DNA of 64,000 nt from Plantactinospora mayteni. GTDB lineage: Bacteria > Actinomycetota > Actinomycetes > Mycobacteriales > Micromonosporaceae. The stretch lies in assembly GCF_016862935.1 (NCBI RefSeq), contig NZ_BONX01000063.1:31017-95016 (forward strand). Direction: 5' to 3'. The stretch's first letter is position 1, and each line of letters starts with the position of its first letter. This document shows positions 8,571-16,142 of this stretch, piece after piece. The notes beneath the pieces are model-generated. The model was not told the DNA's origin. It did not search any database and saw only the letters and a list, made by a program, of their open reading frames with translations. The position numbers were made by a program, and so were the translations under genes.

Positions 8571-9577
8571 TCCGGGTCCGGGTACCGAAGACGACGGCGC
8601 TGGGAGTGGGGCTGACCGGCGTCGGCCTGGCGATCCTGCTGCTCGGTGCCGTACTCGGGATCTGGCGATCCGCGTCGCCCACCGGCGACGGCGACCCGGC
8701 ACACCGCCTCGCCGCCGAACTGCGCTGCCCCGCCTGCCAGGGCGAGTCGGTAGCCGACTCCCGCTCGCCGATCGCCGCCGCGATGCGCGAGGCGATCAGC
8801 ACCCGGCTCGGGCGGGGAGAGAGTCCGGACGAGGTCCGGACCTACCTGGTACAGCGCTACGGCGTCGAGGTGCTCACCATGCCGCCCGCGCGCCGGTGGG
8901 GGCTGCTGCTCTGGGCCGTTCCGGTGCTGGCGTTGGGCGCGGGCCTGCTGCCAGTGCTCAGGGCCGGGTACCGGTCACGGCGCGCGGCCCGGAGCGCGTC
9001 CCCGGGTCGACCGGCCGGCCGCGACGACAGGGCTGGCGTCCGAGGTGGGGCTGCCGGTGACGTGGCGGGCCAGGGCCGTCGCGCCGGCAGCCGTCGGCAC
9101 CGCGTCTTCGCCCCGCCCTCGGGCAGCCGCGTCTGGAACGTCGGCGCGGTCGCGGTCCTCGCCCTGGTCGGCGCCGTCGCGCTGGCCACGCCGGGCCCCC
9201 AAACCCCACCCGGCCCCGCCACCTCCCCCGACCCGGTCCCCGCCCAGCTTGCCCTGGCCCGGTCGATGGAGCAGCAGGGACAGTACGAGGCCGCGGCGGA
9301 GGTCTACCGGACGGTGCTGGTGGAGCGTCCGGCGGACGACGTCCGGCTCCGGCTCGCGTTCATCCTGATCCGACTCGGACAGGCCACCGAGGCCGCCCGG
9401 CTCGCCGGGGAGGTGCTGGCGCACACTCCCGACGCACCGGACGGCCTGCTGATCCTGGGGCTCGCCCAGCGGGAGAGCGATCCACCGGCGGCGACCGCGA
9501 CGCTACGCCGGTTCCTCACCCGGGCACCGGACCATCCCGCCGCGGCCGAGGTACGCCGACTGGTCGACTCCGGCTGA
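8567..9577 (+). CDS. ccmH: Fused CcmH-CcmI (haem lyase redox subunit with TPR)
   Basis: 336 residues from GTG 8567. After one helix comes the CcmH domain with LRCPACQGESVADS, the CXXC motif that reduces apocytochrome c, then VQRYGVEVLTMPP and a second helix. A low-complexity linker (about 145-190) leads to a third helix and a C-terminal TPR-like domain (AEVYRTVLVERPADDVRLRL and similar helices), as in CcmI, which binds apocytochrome. The CcmH and CcmI functions are therefore on one chain. Last gene of the six-gene ccm cluster; it faces the next gene convergently. Confidence 0.88.
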   Translation: MIRVRVPKTTALGVGLTGVGLAILLLGAVLGIWRSASPTGDGDPAHRLAAELRCPACQGESVADSRSPIAAAMREAISTRLGRGESPDEVRTYLVQRYGVEVLTMPPARRWGLLLWAVPVLALGAGLLPVLRAGYRSRRAARSASPGRPAGRDDRAGVRGGAAGDVAGQGRRAGSRRHRVFAPPSGSRVWNVGAVAVLALVGAVALATPGPQTPPGPATSPDPVPAQLALARSMEQQGQYEAAAEVYRTVLVERPADDVRLRLAFILIRLGQATEAARLAGEVLAHTPDAPDGLLILGLAQRESDPPAATATLRRFLTRAPDHPAAAEVRRLVDSG

Positions 9578-9629
9578 CCGTCTCCCGCCGGCTCACGCCC
9601 TCGGGGTACCGGGGCGGGGAGTCGGGTCG

Positions 9630-10043
9630 TCAACCCCGTCCGGCTCGTACCCCGGCCAGTACGCCGCGCAGCTCGGTGCCGAGCCGGCCCGTCCGGCCCC
9701 CGGCCGAGCGCAGCCGCACCAGGCCGACGACGGTGAGGAACGCGGCGGTACCCAGATAGCCGGCGGCCAGCACCGCCGCGGCCCGACGTGGCGGCTGCCT
9801 CGCGTCCAACAGCCACAGCGCCGCGGCGGACGCCGAACCGAGCCCCAGCACGGCGGCGATGCCACCCCCGACCAGCAGCGCCGCACCGAGACCGGCCCGG
9901 CGGACCGATTCCGCCAGGTCGCCGCGCATCCGCGCCGTCTCGCGGCGGGCCAGTACCGCGATGTCCTGGGCGAGCCGGTCGGCCGGCGCCACGTCGCCGG
10001 TCGCCGGCTCCAAGGGCGGATCAACTTCGGACACGGTCACCAC
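9630..10043 (-). CDS. Phage-holin-family membrane protein
   Basis: About 137 residues. An amphipathic N-terminal part (LAQDIAVLARRETARMRGDL) is followed by two helices (about 50-75 and 88-110) and a basic tail, the layout of the small actinobacterial proteins annotated as phage holin family. No lysin or phage gene lies nearby, so this is a chromosomal relative and not evidence of prophage. In-frame GTG codons at 10043, 10040 and 10034 could all start it; the GGGGGAG stretch is best spaced for 10034. Function unknown. Confidence 0.6.
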   Translation of the reverse strand: MVTVSEVDPPLEPATGDVAPADRLAQDIAVLARRETARMRGDLAESVRRAGLGAALLVGGGIAAVLGLGSASAAALWLLDARQPPRRAAAVLAAGYLGTAAFLTVVGLVRLRSAGGRTGRLGTELRGVLAGVRAGRG

Positions 10044-10211
10044 TCCCCCGCCGCAGGATCAGTCGCCCGGATACCCCCGTTAGGGCCGTTGTCACCCGCA
10101 CGCCCGGGAACAGCGGACCAGGCGCGGCGGCTTCGCGGTAACGGCCCTGGGGTGCGGTTCCGGTCGTCGCGCTGGGTTGCCGCCTTCGAGGTTTGCCATC
10201 GGCCTGGTGGG

Positions 10212-10226
10212 TATGCCCTGGCCGTG
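10212..10226 (+). promoter_or_regulatory. Leaderless-type -10 element (TATGCC)
   Basis: TATGCC at 10212-10217 lies six bases before GTG 10224. With transcription starting at the codon itself, this fits a leaderless message, common in actinomycetes, and supports this start over the upstream in-frame TTG at 10089. Confidence 0.45.
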
Positions 10227-11993
10227 AAGAGGTTGGCGTCCGACGTGCTGGTCTCCCGGCTGCTCGACTGGGGTGTGGAGACCGTTTTCGGGCTGCCCGG
10301 CGACGGCATCAACGGGGTGATGGAGGGGCTGCGCCGGCACGCGGACCGGATCCGGTTCGTGCTGGTACACCACGAGGAGGCGGCGGCCTTCATGGCGACC
10401 GCGTACGCCAAGGCGACCGGGCGGCTGGGCGTCTGCCTGGCCACGTCCGGGCCGGGCGGAATCCACCTGGCGAACGGCCTGTACGACGCGAAGCTGGACC
10501 ACCAACCGGTGCTGGCGATCACCGGCATGCAGGAGACCAGCGTGTTGGGGACCGGTTACCAGCAGGAGGTCCACCTCGACCGGTTCTTCTCGGACGTCAG
10601 CGTCTACAACGAGATGGTGGTGAACCCGGCGCAACTGCCGGGCCTGGTCGACATCGCGATCCGGACCGCGTACGCCCGGCGCGGGGTGGCACACCTGACC
10701 GTGCCCAACGACATCCAGGTCGCCGAGGCCGGGCAGCAGCCGTACGAGGCGGTGGCCCCGGCGAGGCCGCCCGCCACGGCGCCGATCAGCCTGCCACCCC
10801 AGGTACGGCCCAGGGACGAGGATCTGCGGGCGGCGGCGCGACTGCTCGACGACGGCGGCCGGACCGCCATCCTGGCCGGGATCGGCGCCCGGGGCGCGGG
10901 TCGACTGGTCGAGCAGCTCGCCGAGGTGCTCGGCGCACCGGTCATCAAGACCCTCTCCGGCAAGATGGTGCTGGCCGACGACTCGCCGTACACCACCGGC
11001 GGGCTCGGGCTGCTCGGTACGGCACCCAGCGAGGATCTGGTCGAGGACATCGACACCCTCGTGATGCTCGGCACGAACTTCCCGTACACCAAGCACCTTC
11101 CCCAGCCGGGAAAGGTCCAGACGGTGCAGGTCGAGATCGAGCCGGTCCGGGTCGGGGTGCGGATGCCGACGCAGCTGCCGTTGGTCGGTGACGTCGCCGC
11201 CACCCTGGAGGCGCTGCTGCCGATGCTGCACCGCCGCACCGACCGTACCCATCTGGAGCGCTACCAGGCGAAGATGCGGGACTGGCGGGCGAAGATGGCC
11301 GCCCTCGAATCTCCCCGGCGCGATCCGATCGCGCCGCAGTACCTGGCCTCGTTGCTCGACGACCTCGCCACCGACGACGCCGTGTTGACCTGCGACTCGG
11401 GCACGATCGCCACCTGGGCCGCCCGGCACTGGACGATCCGCGGCAACCGGGAGTTCTACCTCTCCGGCAATCTCGCCACGATGGCACCCGGACTGCCGTA
11501 CGCGATCGCCATCCAGCACGCCTATCCCGACCGGCAGGTGATCGCCTTCCAGGGCGACGGCGGGTTCGCGATGCTGATGGCCGAGTTCCACACCGCCTGC
11601 CGGTACCGGCTACCGATCAAGGTCGTGATCAACAACAACAACTCGCTGGGCCAGATCCTCTGGGAGCAGATGGTGCTCGGCTATCCCGAACACGGAATCC
11701 GGTTCGGCGAACCCCAGGCAGACTACGCGGCCTGGGCGCGGGGCTGCGGCGCCCTCGGCGTACAGGTCGACAAGGCGGACGCGCTGGGACCGGCGCTGCG
11801 GGAGGCGCTCGCCCACCCCGGCCCGGCGCTGGTCGACGTCGCCGTCGACCCGAACGAGCCGCCGATGCCGGGCAAGGTCACGTACGAGCAGGCCAAGGAG
11901 TTCGGGCGGGCGTTCCTGCGCGGGCAGCCGAACAAGGTGGCGATCGCCACGACGCTGTTCAAGGACCGCATCCAGCGACTGCGGCGGGCCTGA
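10224..11993 (+). CDS. Thiamine diphosphate-dependent enzyme (pyruvate oxidase/ALS-like)
   Basis: 589 residues from GTG 10224. The N-terminal PYR domain has the catalytic glutamate in HHEEAAAFMATAYAK and GLPGDGINGVMEG; the C-terminal PP domain has GDGGFAMLMAEF and NNNNSLGQI, the ThDP/Mg binding motif. Length and motifs match the acetolactate synthase/pyruvate oxidase (PoxB-like) group, which decarboxylates 2-oxo acids. Substrate is unknown. Its stop overlaps the ATG of the following dehydrogenase by one base (TGATG), so it works in one operon with a 2-hydroxyacid-type dehydrogenase and an enolase-family enzyme. Confidence 0.85.
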   Translation: MKRLASDVLVSRLLDWGVETVFGLPGDGINGVMEGLRRHADRIRFVLVHHEEAAAFMATAYAKATGRLGVCLATSGPGGIHLANGLYDAKLDHQPVLAITGMQETSVLGTGYQQEVHLDRFFSDVSVYNEMVVNPAQLPGLVDIAIRTAYARRGVAHLTVPNDIQVAEAGQQPYEAVAPARPPATAPISLPPQVRPRDEDLRAAARLLDDGGRTAILAGIGARGAGRLVEQLAEVLGAPVIKTLSGKMVLADDSPYTTGGLGLLGTAPSEDLVEDIDTLVMLGTNFPYTKHLPQPGKVQTVQVEIEPVRVGVRMPTQLPLVGDVAATLEALLPMLHRRTDRTHLERYQAKMRDWRAKMAALESPRRDPIAPQYLASLLDDLATDDAVLTCDSGTIATWAARHWTIRGNREFYLSGNLATMAPGLPYAIAIQHAYPDRQVIAFQGDGGFAMLMAEFHTACRYRLPIKVVINNNNSLGQILWEQMVLGYPEHGIRFGEPQADYAAWARGCGALGVQVDKADALGPALREALAHPGPALVDVAVDPNEPPMPGKVTYEQAKEFGRAFLRGQPNKVAIATTLFKDRIQRLRRA

Positions 11994-14900
11994 TGGGCGC
12001 CGTCGAACTACCCCACCCGACGCTACGGACGGCGGCCGGCCGGGACGGGCCGGCCGCTGACCTGGGCACCGACCTGGCCGCCGACCTGGCCACGTCGCTG
12101 TCGGAGCGGATCGCCGGCGAGGTGCGCTTCGACACCGGCAGTCGGGCGCTCTACGCCACCGACGCGTCGAACTACCGGCAGGTGCCGATCGGCGTCGTCG
12201 TACCCCACGATCCCGACGACGTGGTCGCCACCGTCGCGGCCTGCCGGGAACACGGCGTGCCGGTGCTCTCCCGGGGCGGCGGGACGAGCCTGGCCGGCCA
12301 GGCCTGCAACGTCGCCGTGGTGATGGACTTCTCCAAGTACGTCAACCAGATCGAGTCGTTCGACCCCGGCGCCCGGACCGTGGTGGTGCAGCCGGGGATC
12401 GTGCTGGACACCCTCAACGCGCAGACCCGACGCCACGACAACCTGATCTTCGGACCCAAGCCGGCGACCCACTCGCACTGCACGATCGGCGGGATGATCG
12501 GAAACGACTCCTGCGGCTCGACGGCACAGTGGAGCGGCACCACCGGCGGCAACGTCCGGCGACTGGAGATCCTCACCTACGACGGCACCCGGATGTGGGT
12601 CGGTGCCACCTCGGAGGAGGAGTACCAGCGGATCATGGCGGGCGGCGGCCGGCCGGCGGAGATCTACCGGCGCGTCCGTGACCTGCGCGACCGGTGCGCC
12701 GAGCAGATCCGCCGGTTCCCCCGACTGCCCCGGCGGATCTCCGGATACAACCTGCCGGCGTTGCTGCCGGAGAACGACTTCCAGCTCGCCCAGGCGCTGG
12801 TGGGCAGCGAGTCCACCTGCGTCACCGTGCTCCGCGCCGAACTGACGCTGCTGCCCGAGCCGGCCAACAAGGCGATGGTGCTGCTCGGCTACCCGGACAT
12901 CGTCGCCGCCGCCCGGGCCGTACCGGAGGTCAACCAGCACCAGCCGTTCGTGGTGGAGGGCATCGACGACAAGCTCATCACCTTCGAGACCCGCAAGCAC
13001 ATGCACCCGGAGGCGCTGCACCTGCTGCCCCGCAGCGGCGCGTGGCTGCTCGTGCAGTTCGGCGGGGACACCGCGGACGAGGCCCGGGGCAGGGTCGACG
13101 ACCTGCTCGGCGCGCTGGCCCGGGCCGGGCATTCGCCGGTGGCCAAGGTCTTCGCCGACGCGGCACACGAGGAACAGATCTGGGCGGTACGCGAGGCCGC
13201 GCTGGCGGCGACCGCCCGGGTGCCCGGCGAGGCCGACACCTGGCCGGGCTGGGAGGACTCGGCCGTACCGCCGGAGCAGCTCGGTGACTACCTGGCCGGC
13301 TTCACCACCCTGCTCGACGAGTTCGGCTACGCCGAGGCGAGCCTCTACGGGCACTTCGGCGACGGCTGCCTGCACACCAGCCTCCCGTTCGACCTGCTCA
13401 CCGTCGACGGCGTCGCCGCATACCGGGCGTTCGTCGAACGGGCGACGGAGCTGTGCGTGTCGCACGGCGGGTCGCTCTCCGGCGAGCACGGCGACGGCCA
13501 GGCCCGCGGCGAGCTGTTGACCACGATGTACGGCGCGGAGATGGTGACCGCCTTCGAGGAGTTCAAACGGATCTTCGACCCGGACAACCGGATGAACCCC
13601 GGCAAGGTCGTGCAGGCCAACCGGCTCGACGAGCAGCTCCGCCTCGGCCCCGGGTACGCCCCGGCCGAGCCGGCAACCCACTTCCAGTACCCGGGCGACA
13701 AGAACAGCTTCGCCCGGGCCGCCAACCGGTGTGTCGGGGTCGGCAAGTGCCGCCAGCCCGGCGGTGAGGGGGTGATGTGCCCCAGCTACATGGTCACCGG
13801 GGACGAGCAGCACTCCACCCGTGGCCGCGCCCGGCTGCTCTTCGAGATGGTGCGCGGTGAGACCGTCACCGGCGGATGGCGCGACGAGTCGGTCGCCGAC
13901 GCGCTCGACCTCTGCCTCGCCTGCAAGGGGTGCAAACGCGACTGCCCGGTCAACGTCGACATGGCCACCTACAAGGCCGAGTTCCTGGCCCACCACTACG
14001 CCGGCCGGATCCGCCCCCGCGACCACTACAGCCTCGGCTGGCTGCCGGTCTGGGCCCGGCTCGCCATGCTCGCCCCGGGCACGGTCAACGCCCTCGCCCA
14101 CACCCCCGGGATCGGCACCCTCGCCAAGAAGCTCGGCAACCTCGACCCCGGGCGTGACCTTCCGCGCCTGAGTACGGCCAGCTTCAAACGCTGGTTCCAC
14201 CGGCGTACCCCGGGAGGTTCCGGCGATCGCGGCCCGGTCCTGCTGTGGCCGGACACCTTCACCACGTACCTCTCCCCGGGGGTCGGTGCGGCGGCGATCG
14301 GCGTACTGGAGGCGGCGGGCTTCCGGGTGGTGATGCCTCGCCAGCAGGTCTGCTGCGGGCTGACCTGGATCTCCACCGGCCAGTTGGGCGTGGCCCGCAC
14401 CGTGCTGCGGCGTACCGTCGACGTGCTCGCGCCGTATCTCCGCGACGGCCTGCCGGTGGTGGGCCTGGAGCCGAGCTGCACCGCGGTCTTCCGATCCGAC
14501 GCGCACGACCTGCTCGGGCACAGCCTCGACGTCGAACGCCTGGCCAGCCAGACCAAGACGCTCGCGGAACTGCTCACCGAGCGGGCCCCGGAGTTCACCC
14601 CGCAACTGCCGGCGCCGGACGGCCGCCGGCCCCGGGCGATCGTGCAGACCCACTGCCACCAGCACGCCGTGCTCGGCTTCGACGCCGACACCGAGCTGAT
14701 GGGCCGGATCGGCCTCGACGCCGAGGTCCTCGACTCCGGGTGCTGCGGGCTGGCCGGCAACTTCGGCATGACCCCGGAGCACCGCGAGGTCTCGCTCGGC
14801 TGCGCCGAACGGGTCCTGCTGCCGGCCGTCCGCGAGGTCGCCCCGGCCACGCTCGTCCTCGCCGACGGCTTCTCCTGCCGCACCCAGATCGAGGACGGCG

Positions 14901-15025
14901 ACACCGGCCGCCGCGCCGTCCACCTGGCCGAGGCGATCAACGGCGCCGTCCGGGGTACGCCAATCGGCGACTACCCGGAGCGGACGGTGACCTGGCGCCC
15001 CGAAGGACGACGTGCCCGGCGTTGA
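11993..15025 (+). CDS. FAD/Fe-S 2-hydroxyacid dehydrogenase, YdiJ-like
   Basis: 1010 residues from ATG 11993. The N-terminal FAD-binding-4 domain has SRGGGTSLAGQACN and TIGGMIGNDSCGSTA; the vanillyl-alcohol-oxidase-type cap ends with SGEHGDGQARGELL and NPGKVV. The C-terminal half has ferredoxin-type cysteine clusters (CVGVGKCRQ with downstream Cys; CLACKGCKRDCP) and two CCG units (VCCGLTW, DSGCCGLAGNFGM). The architecture and length are those of the long single-chain D-2-hydroxyglutarate/D-lactate dehydrogenases such as E. coli YdiJ. It oxidises a 2-hydroxyacid and feeds electrons to the respiratory chain; the exact substrate cannot be read from sequence. Confidence 0.88.
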   Translation: MGAVELPHPTLRTAAGRDGPAADLGTDLAADLATSLSERIAGEVRFDTGSRALYATDASNYRQVPIGVVVPHDPDDVVATVAACREHGVPVLSRGGGTSLAGQACNVAVVMDFSKYVNQIESFDPGARTVVVQPGIVLDTLNAQTRRHDNLIFGPKPATHSHCTIGGMIGNDSCGSTAQWSGTTGGNVRRLEILTYDGTRMWVGATSEEEYQRIMAGGGRPAEIYRRVRDLRDRCAEQIRRFPRLPRRISGYNLPALLPENDFQLAQALVGSESTCVTVLRAELTLLPEPANKAMVLLGYPDIVAAARAVPEVNQHQPFVVEGIDDKLITFETRKHMHPEALHLLPRSGAWLLVQFGGDTADEARGRVDDLLGALARAGHSPVAKVFADAAHEEQIWAVREAALAATARVPGEADTWPGWEDSAVPPEQLGDYLAGFTTLLDEFGYAEASLYGHFGDGCLHTSLPFDLLTVDGVAAYRAFVERATELCVSHGGSLSGEHGDGQARGELLTTMYGAEMVTAFEEFKRIFDPDNRMNPGKVVQANRLDEQLRLGPGYAPAEPATHFQYPGDKNSFARAANRCVGVGKCRQPGGEGVMCPSYMVTGDEQHSTRGRARLLFEMVRGETVTGGWRDESVADALDLCLACKGCKRDCPVNVDMATYKAEFLAHHYAGRIRPRDHYSLGWLPVWARLAMLAPGTVNALAHTPGIGTLAKKLGNLDPGRDLPRLSTASFKRWFHRRTPGGSGDRGPVLLWPDTFTTYLSPGVGAAAIGVLEAAGFRVVMPRQQVCCGLTWISTGQLGVARTVLRRTVDVLAPYLRDGLPVVGLEPSCTAVFRSDAHDLLGHSLDVERLASQTKTLAELLTERAPEFTPQLPAPDGRRPRAIVQTHCHQHAVLGFDADTELMGRIGLDAEVLDSGCCGLAGNFGMTPEHREVSLGCAERVLLPAVREVAPATLVLADGFSCRTQIEDGDTGRRAVHLAEAINGAVRGTPIGDYPERTVTWRPEGRRARR

Positions 15026-16121
15026 CGTACCCGTCGACGACCTCTCGTGGGCGGCCTACCGGGTACCCACCGACGCGGCCGAGGCCGACGGCACCATCAC
15101 CTGGCACGCCACCACCATGGTGCTGGTACGGGCCCGGGCCGGCGCGACGGTCGGCACCGGCTGGACCTACGCGCCGGCCGCGGCCGGAACCCTGGTCGGG
15201 GAGGTACTCGCCGACGTGGTGACCGGCCGGTGCGCCCTCGACGTGGCGGGCGCATACCACGCCATGCACCGGGCGGTACGCAACGCCGGGCGGCCCGGAG
15301 TCGCCGCCACCGCCATCTCCGCCGTCGACACCGCGCTGTGGGACCTCAAGGCCCGCCTGCTGCACGTCCGCCTCGCCCGGCTGATCGGCACCGTACGCGA
15401 CCGGGCTCCCGTCTACGGCAGCGGCGGTTTCACCAGCTACGACGACGCACAGCTCGGCCGACAACTGGAGTACTGGGTGCACCAGCTCCGGATCCCCAGA
15501 GTGAAGATCAAGATCGGGGAGTCGTGGGGGAACGCCGTCGACCGTGACCTGGCCCGGATCCGGTACGCCCGGGACGTGATCGGCGCCGACGCCGAACTGT
15601 ACGTCGACGCCAACGGCGGCTACACCCACAAGCAGGCGATCCGGGTCGCGTACGCGACGACCGACCTGGACGTACGGTGGCTCGAAGAGCCGGTCTCCTC
15701 CGACGACCTCGACGGCCTACGACGGGTCCGCGACGCGGTCGCCGCAGACGTCACCGCCGGCGAGTACGGCTACGACCTCGACTACTTCCGGCGGATGTGC
15801 GCCGCCGGGGCCGTCGACTGCCTACAGGTCGACGTGAGCCGCTGCGGTGGCATCACCGAGTGGCAGCGGATCGCCGCCGTGGCGGCAGCACACAACCTCC
15901 AGGTCTCCGGGCACACCGCTCCGCACCTGCACGTCGACCCGGCCGTCGCCACCGCCAACCTGCGCCACCTGGAATGGTTCCACGACCACGCGCGCATCGA
16001 GTCGATGCTCTTCGACGGCGCCCTGGCGCCGGACGGCGGGACACTGCGGCCGGATCTGTCCGTACCCGGCAACGGCCTCACGTTCCGCGACGCCGACGCC
16101 GCCCGGTACCGCATCGCCTGA
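15012..16121 (+). CDS. Mandelate racemase/muconate lactonizing family enzyme
   Basis: 369 residues from GTG 15012, with AAGGA just upstream and a 14-base overlap with the preceding gene. Enolase-superfamily fold: the capping domain, then the KxK base (RVKIKIG), metal ligands Asp in DANGGY, Glu in WLEEPV and Glu in AGEYGYD, and the catalytic His in SGHTAPHLH. These residues abstract the proton alpha to a carboxylate, typically dehydrating sugar acids or racemising 2-hydroxyacids. With its two partners it may feed a sugar-acid or hydroxyacid route, but the substrate is not assignable by eye. Confidence 0.85.
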   Translation: MPGVDVPVDDLSWAAYRVPTDAAEADGTITWHATTMVLVRARAGATVGTGWTYAPAAAGTLVGEVLADVVTGRCALDVAGAYHAMHRAVRNAGRPGVAATAISAVDTALWDLKARLLHVRLARLIGTVRDRAPVYGSGGFTSYDDAQLGRQLEYWVHQLRIPRVKIKIGESWGNAVDRDLARIRYARDVIGADAELYVDANGGYTHKQAIRVAYATTDLDVRWLEEPVSSDDLDGLRRVRDAVAADVTAGEYGYDLDYFRRMCAAGAVDCLQVDVSRCGGITEWQRIAAVAAAHNLQVSGHTAPHLHVDPAVATANLRHLEWFHDHARIESMLFDGALAPDGGTLRPDLSVPGNGLTFRDADAARYRIA

Positions 16122-16142
16122 CGACCTGCTCGGTGGGGTCGG

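Noticed and set aside
9630..10043. Prophage evidence from the holin-like gene
   Set aside because: No other phage gene is near; this family is widespread on actinobacterial chromosomes.
12023..14923. A 966-codon open frame on the minus strand
   Set aside because: Shadow of the FAD/Fe-S dehydrogenase; no motifs and abnormal composition.
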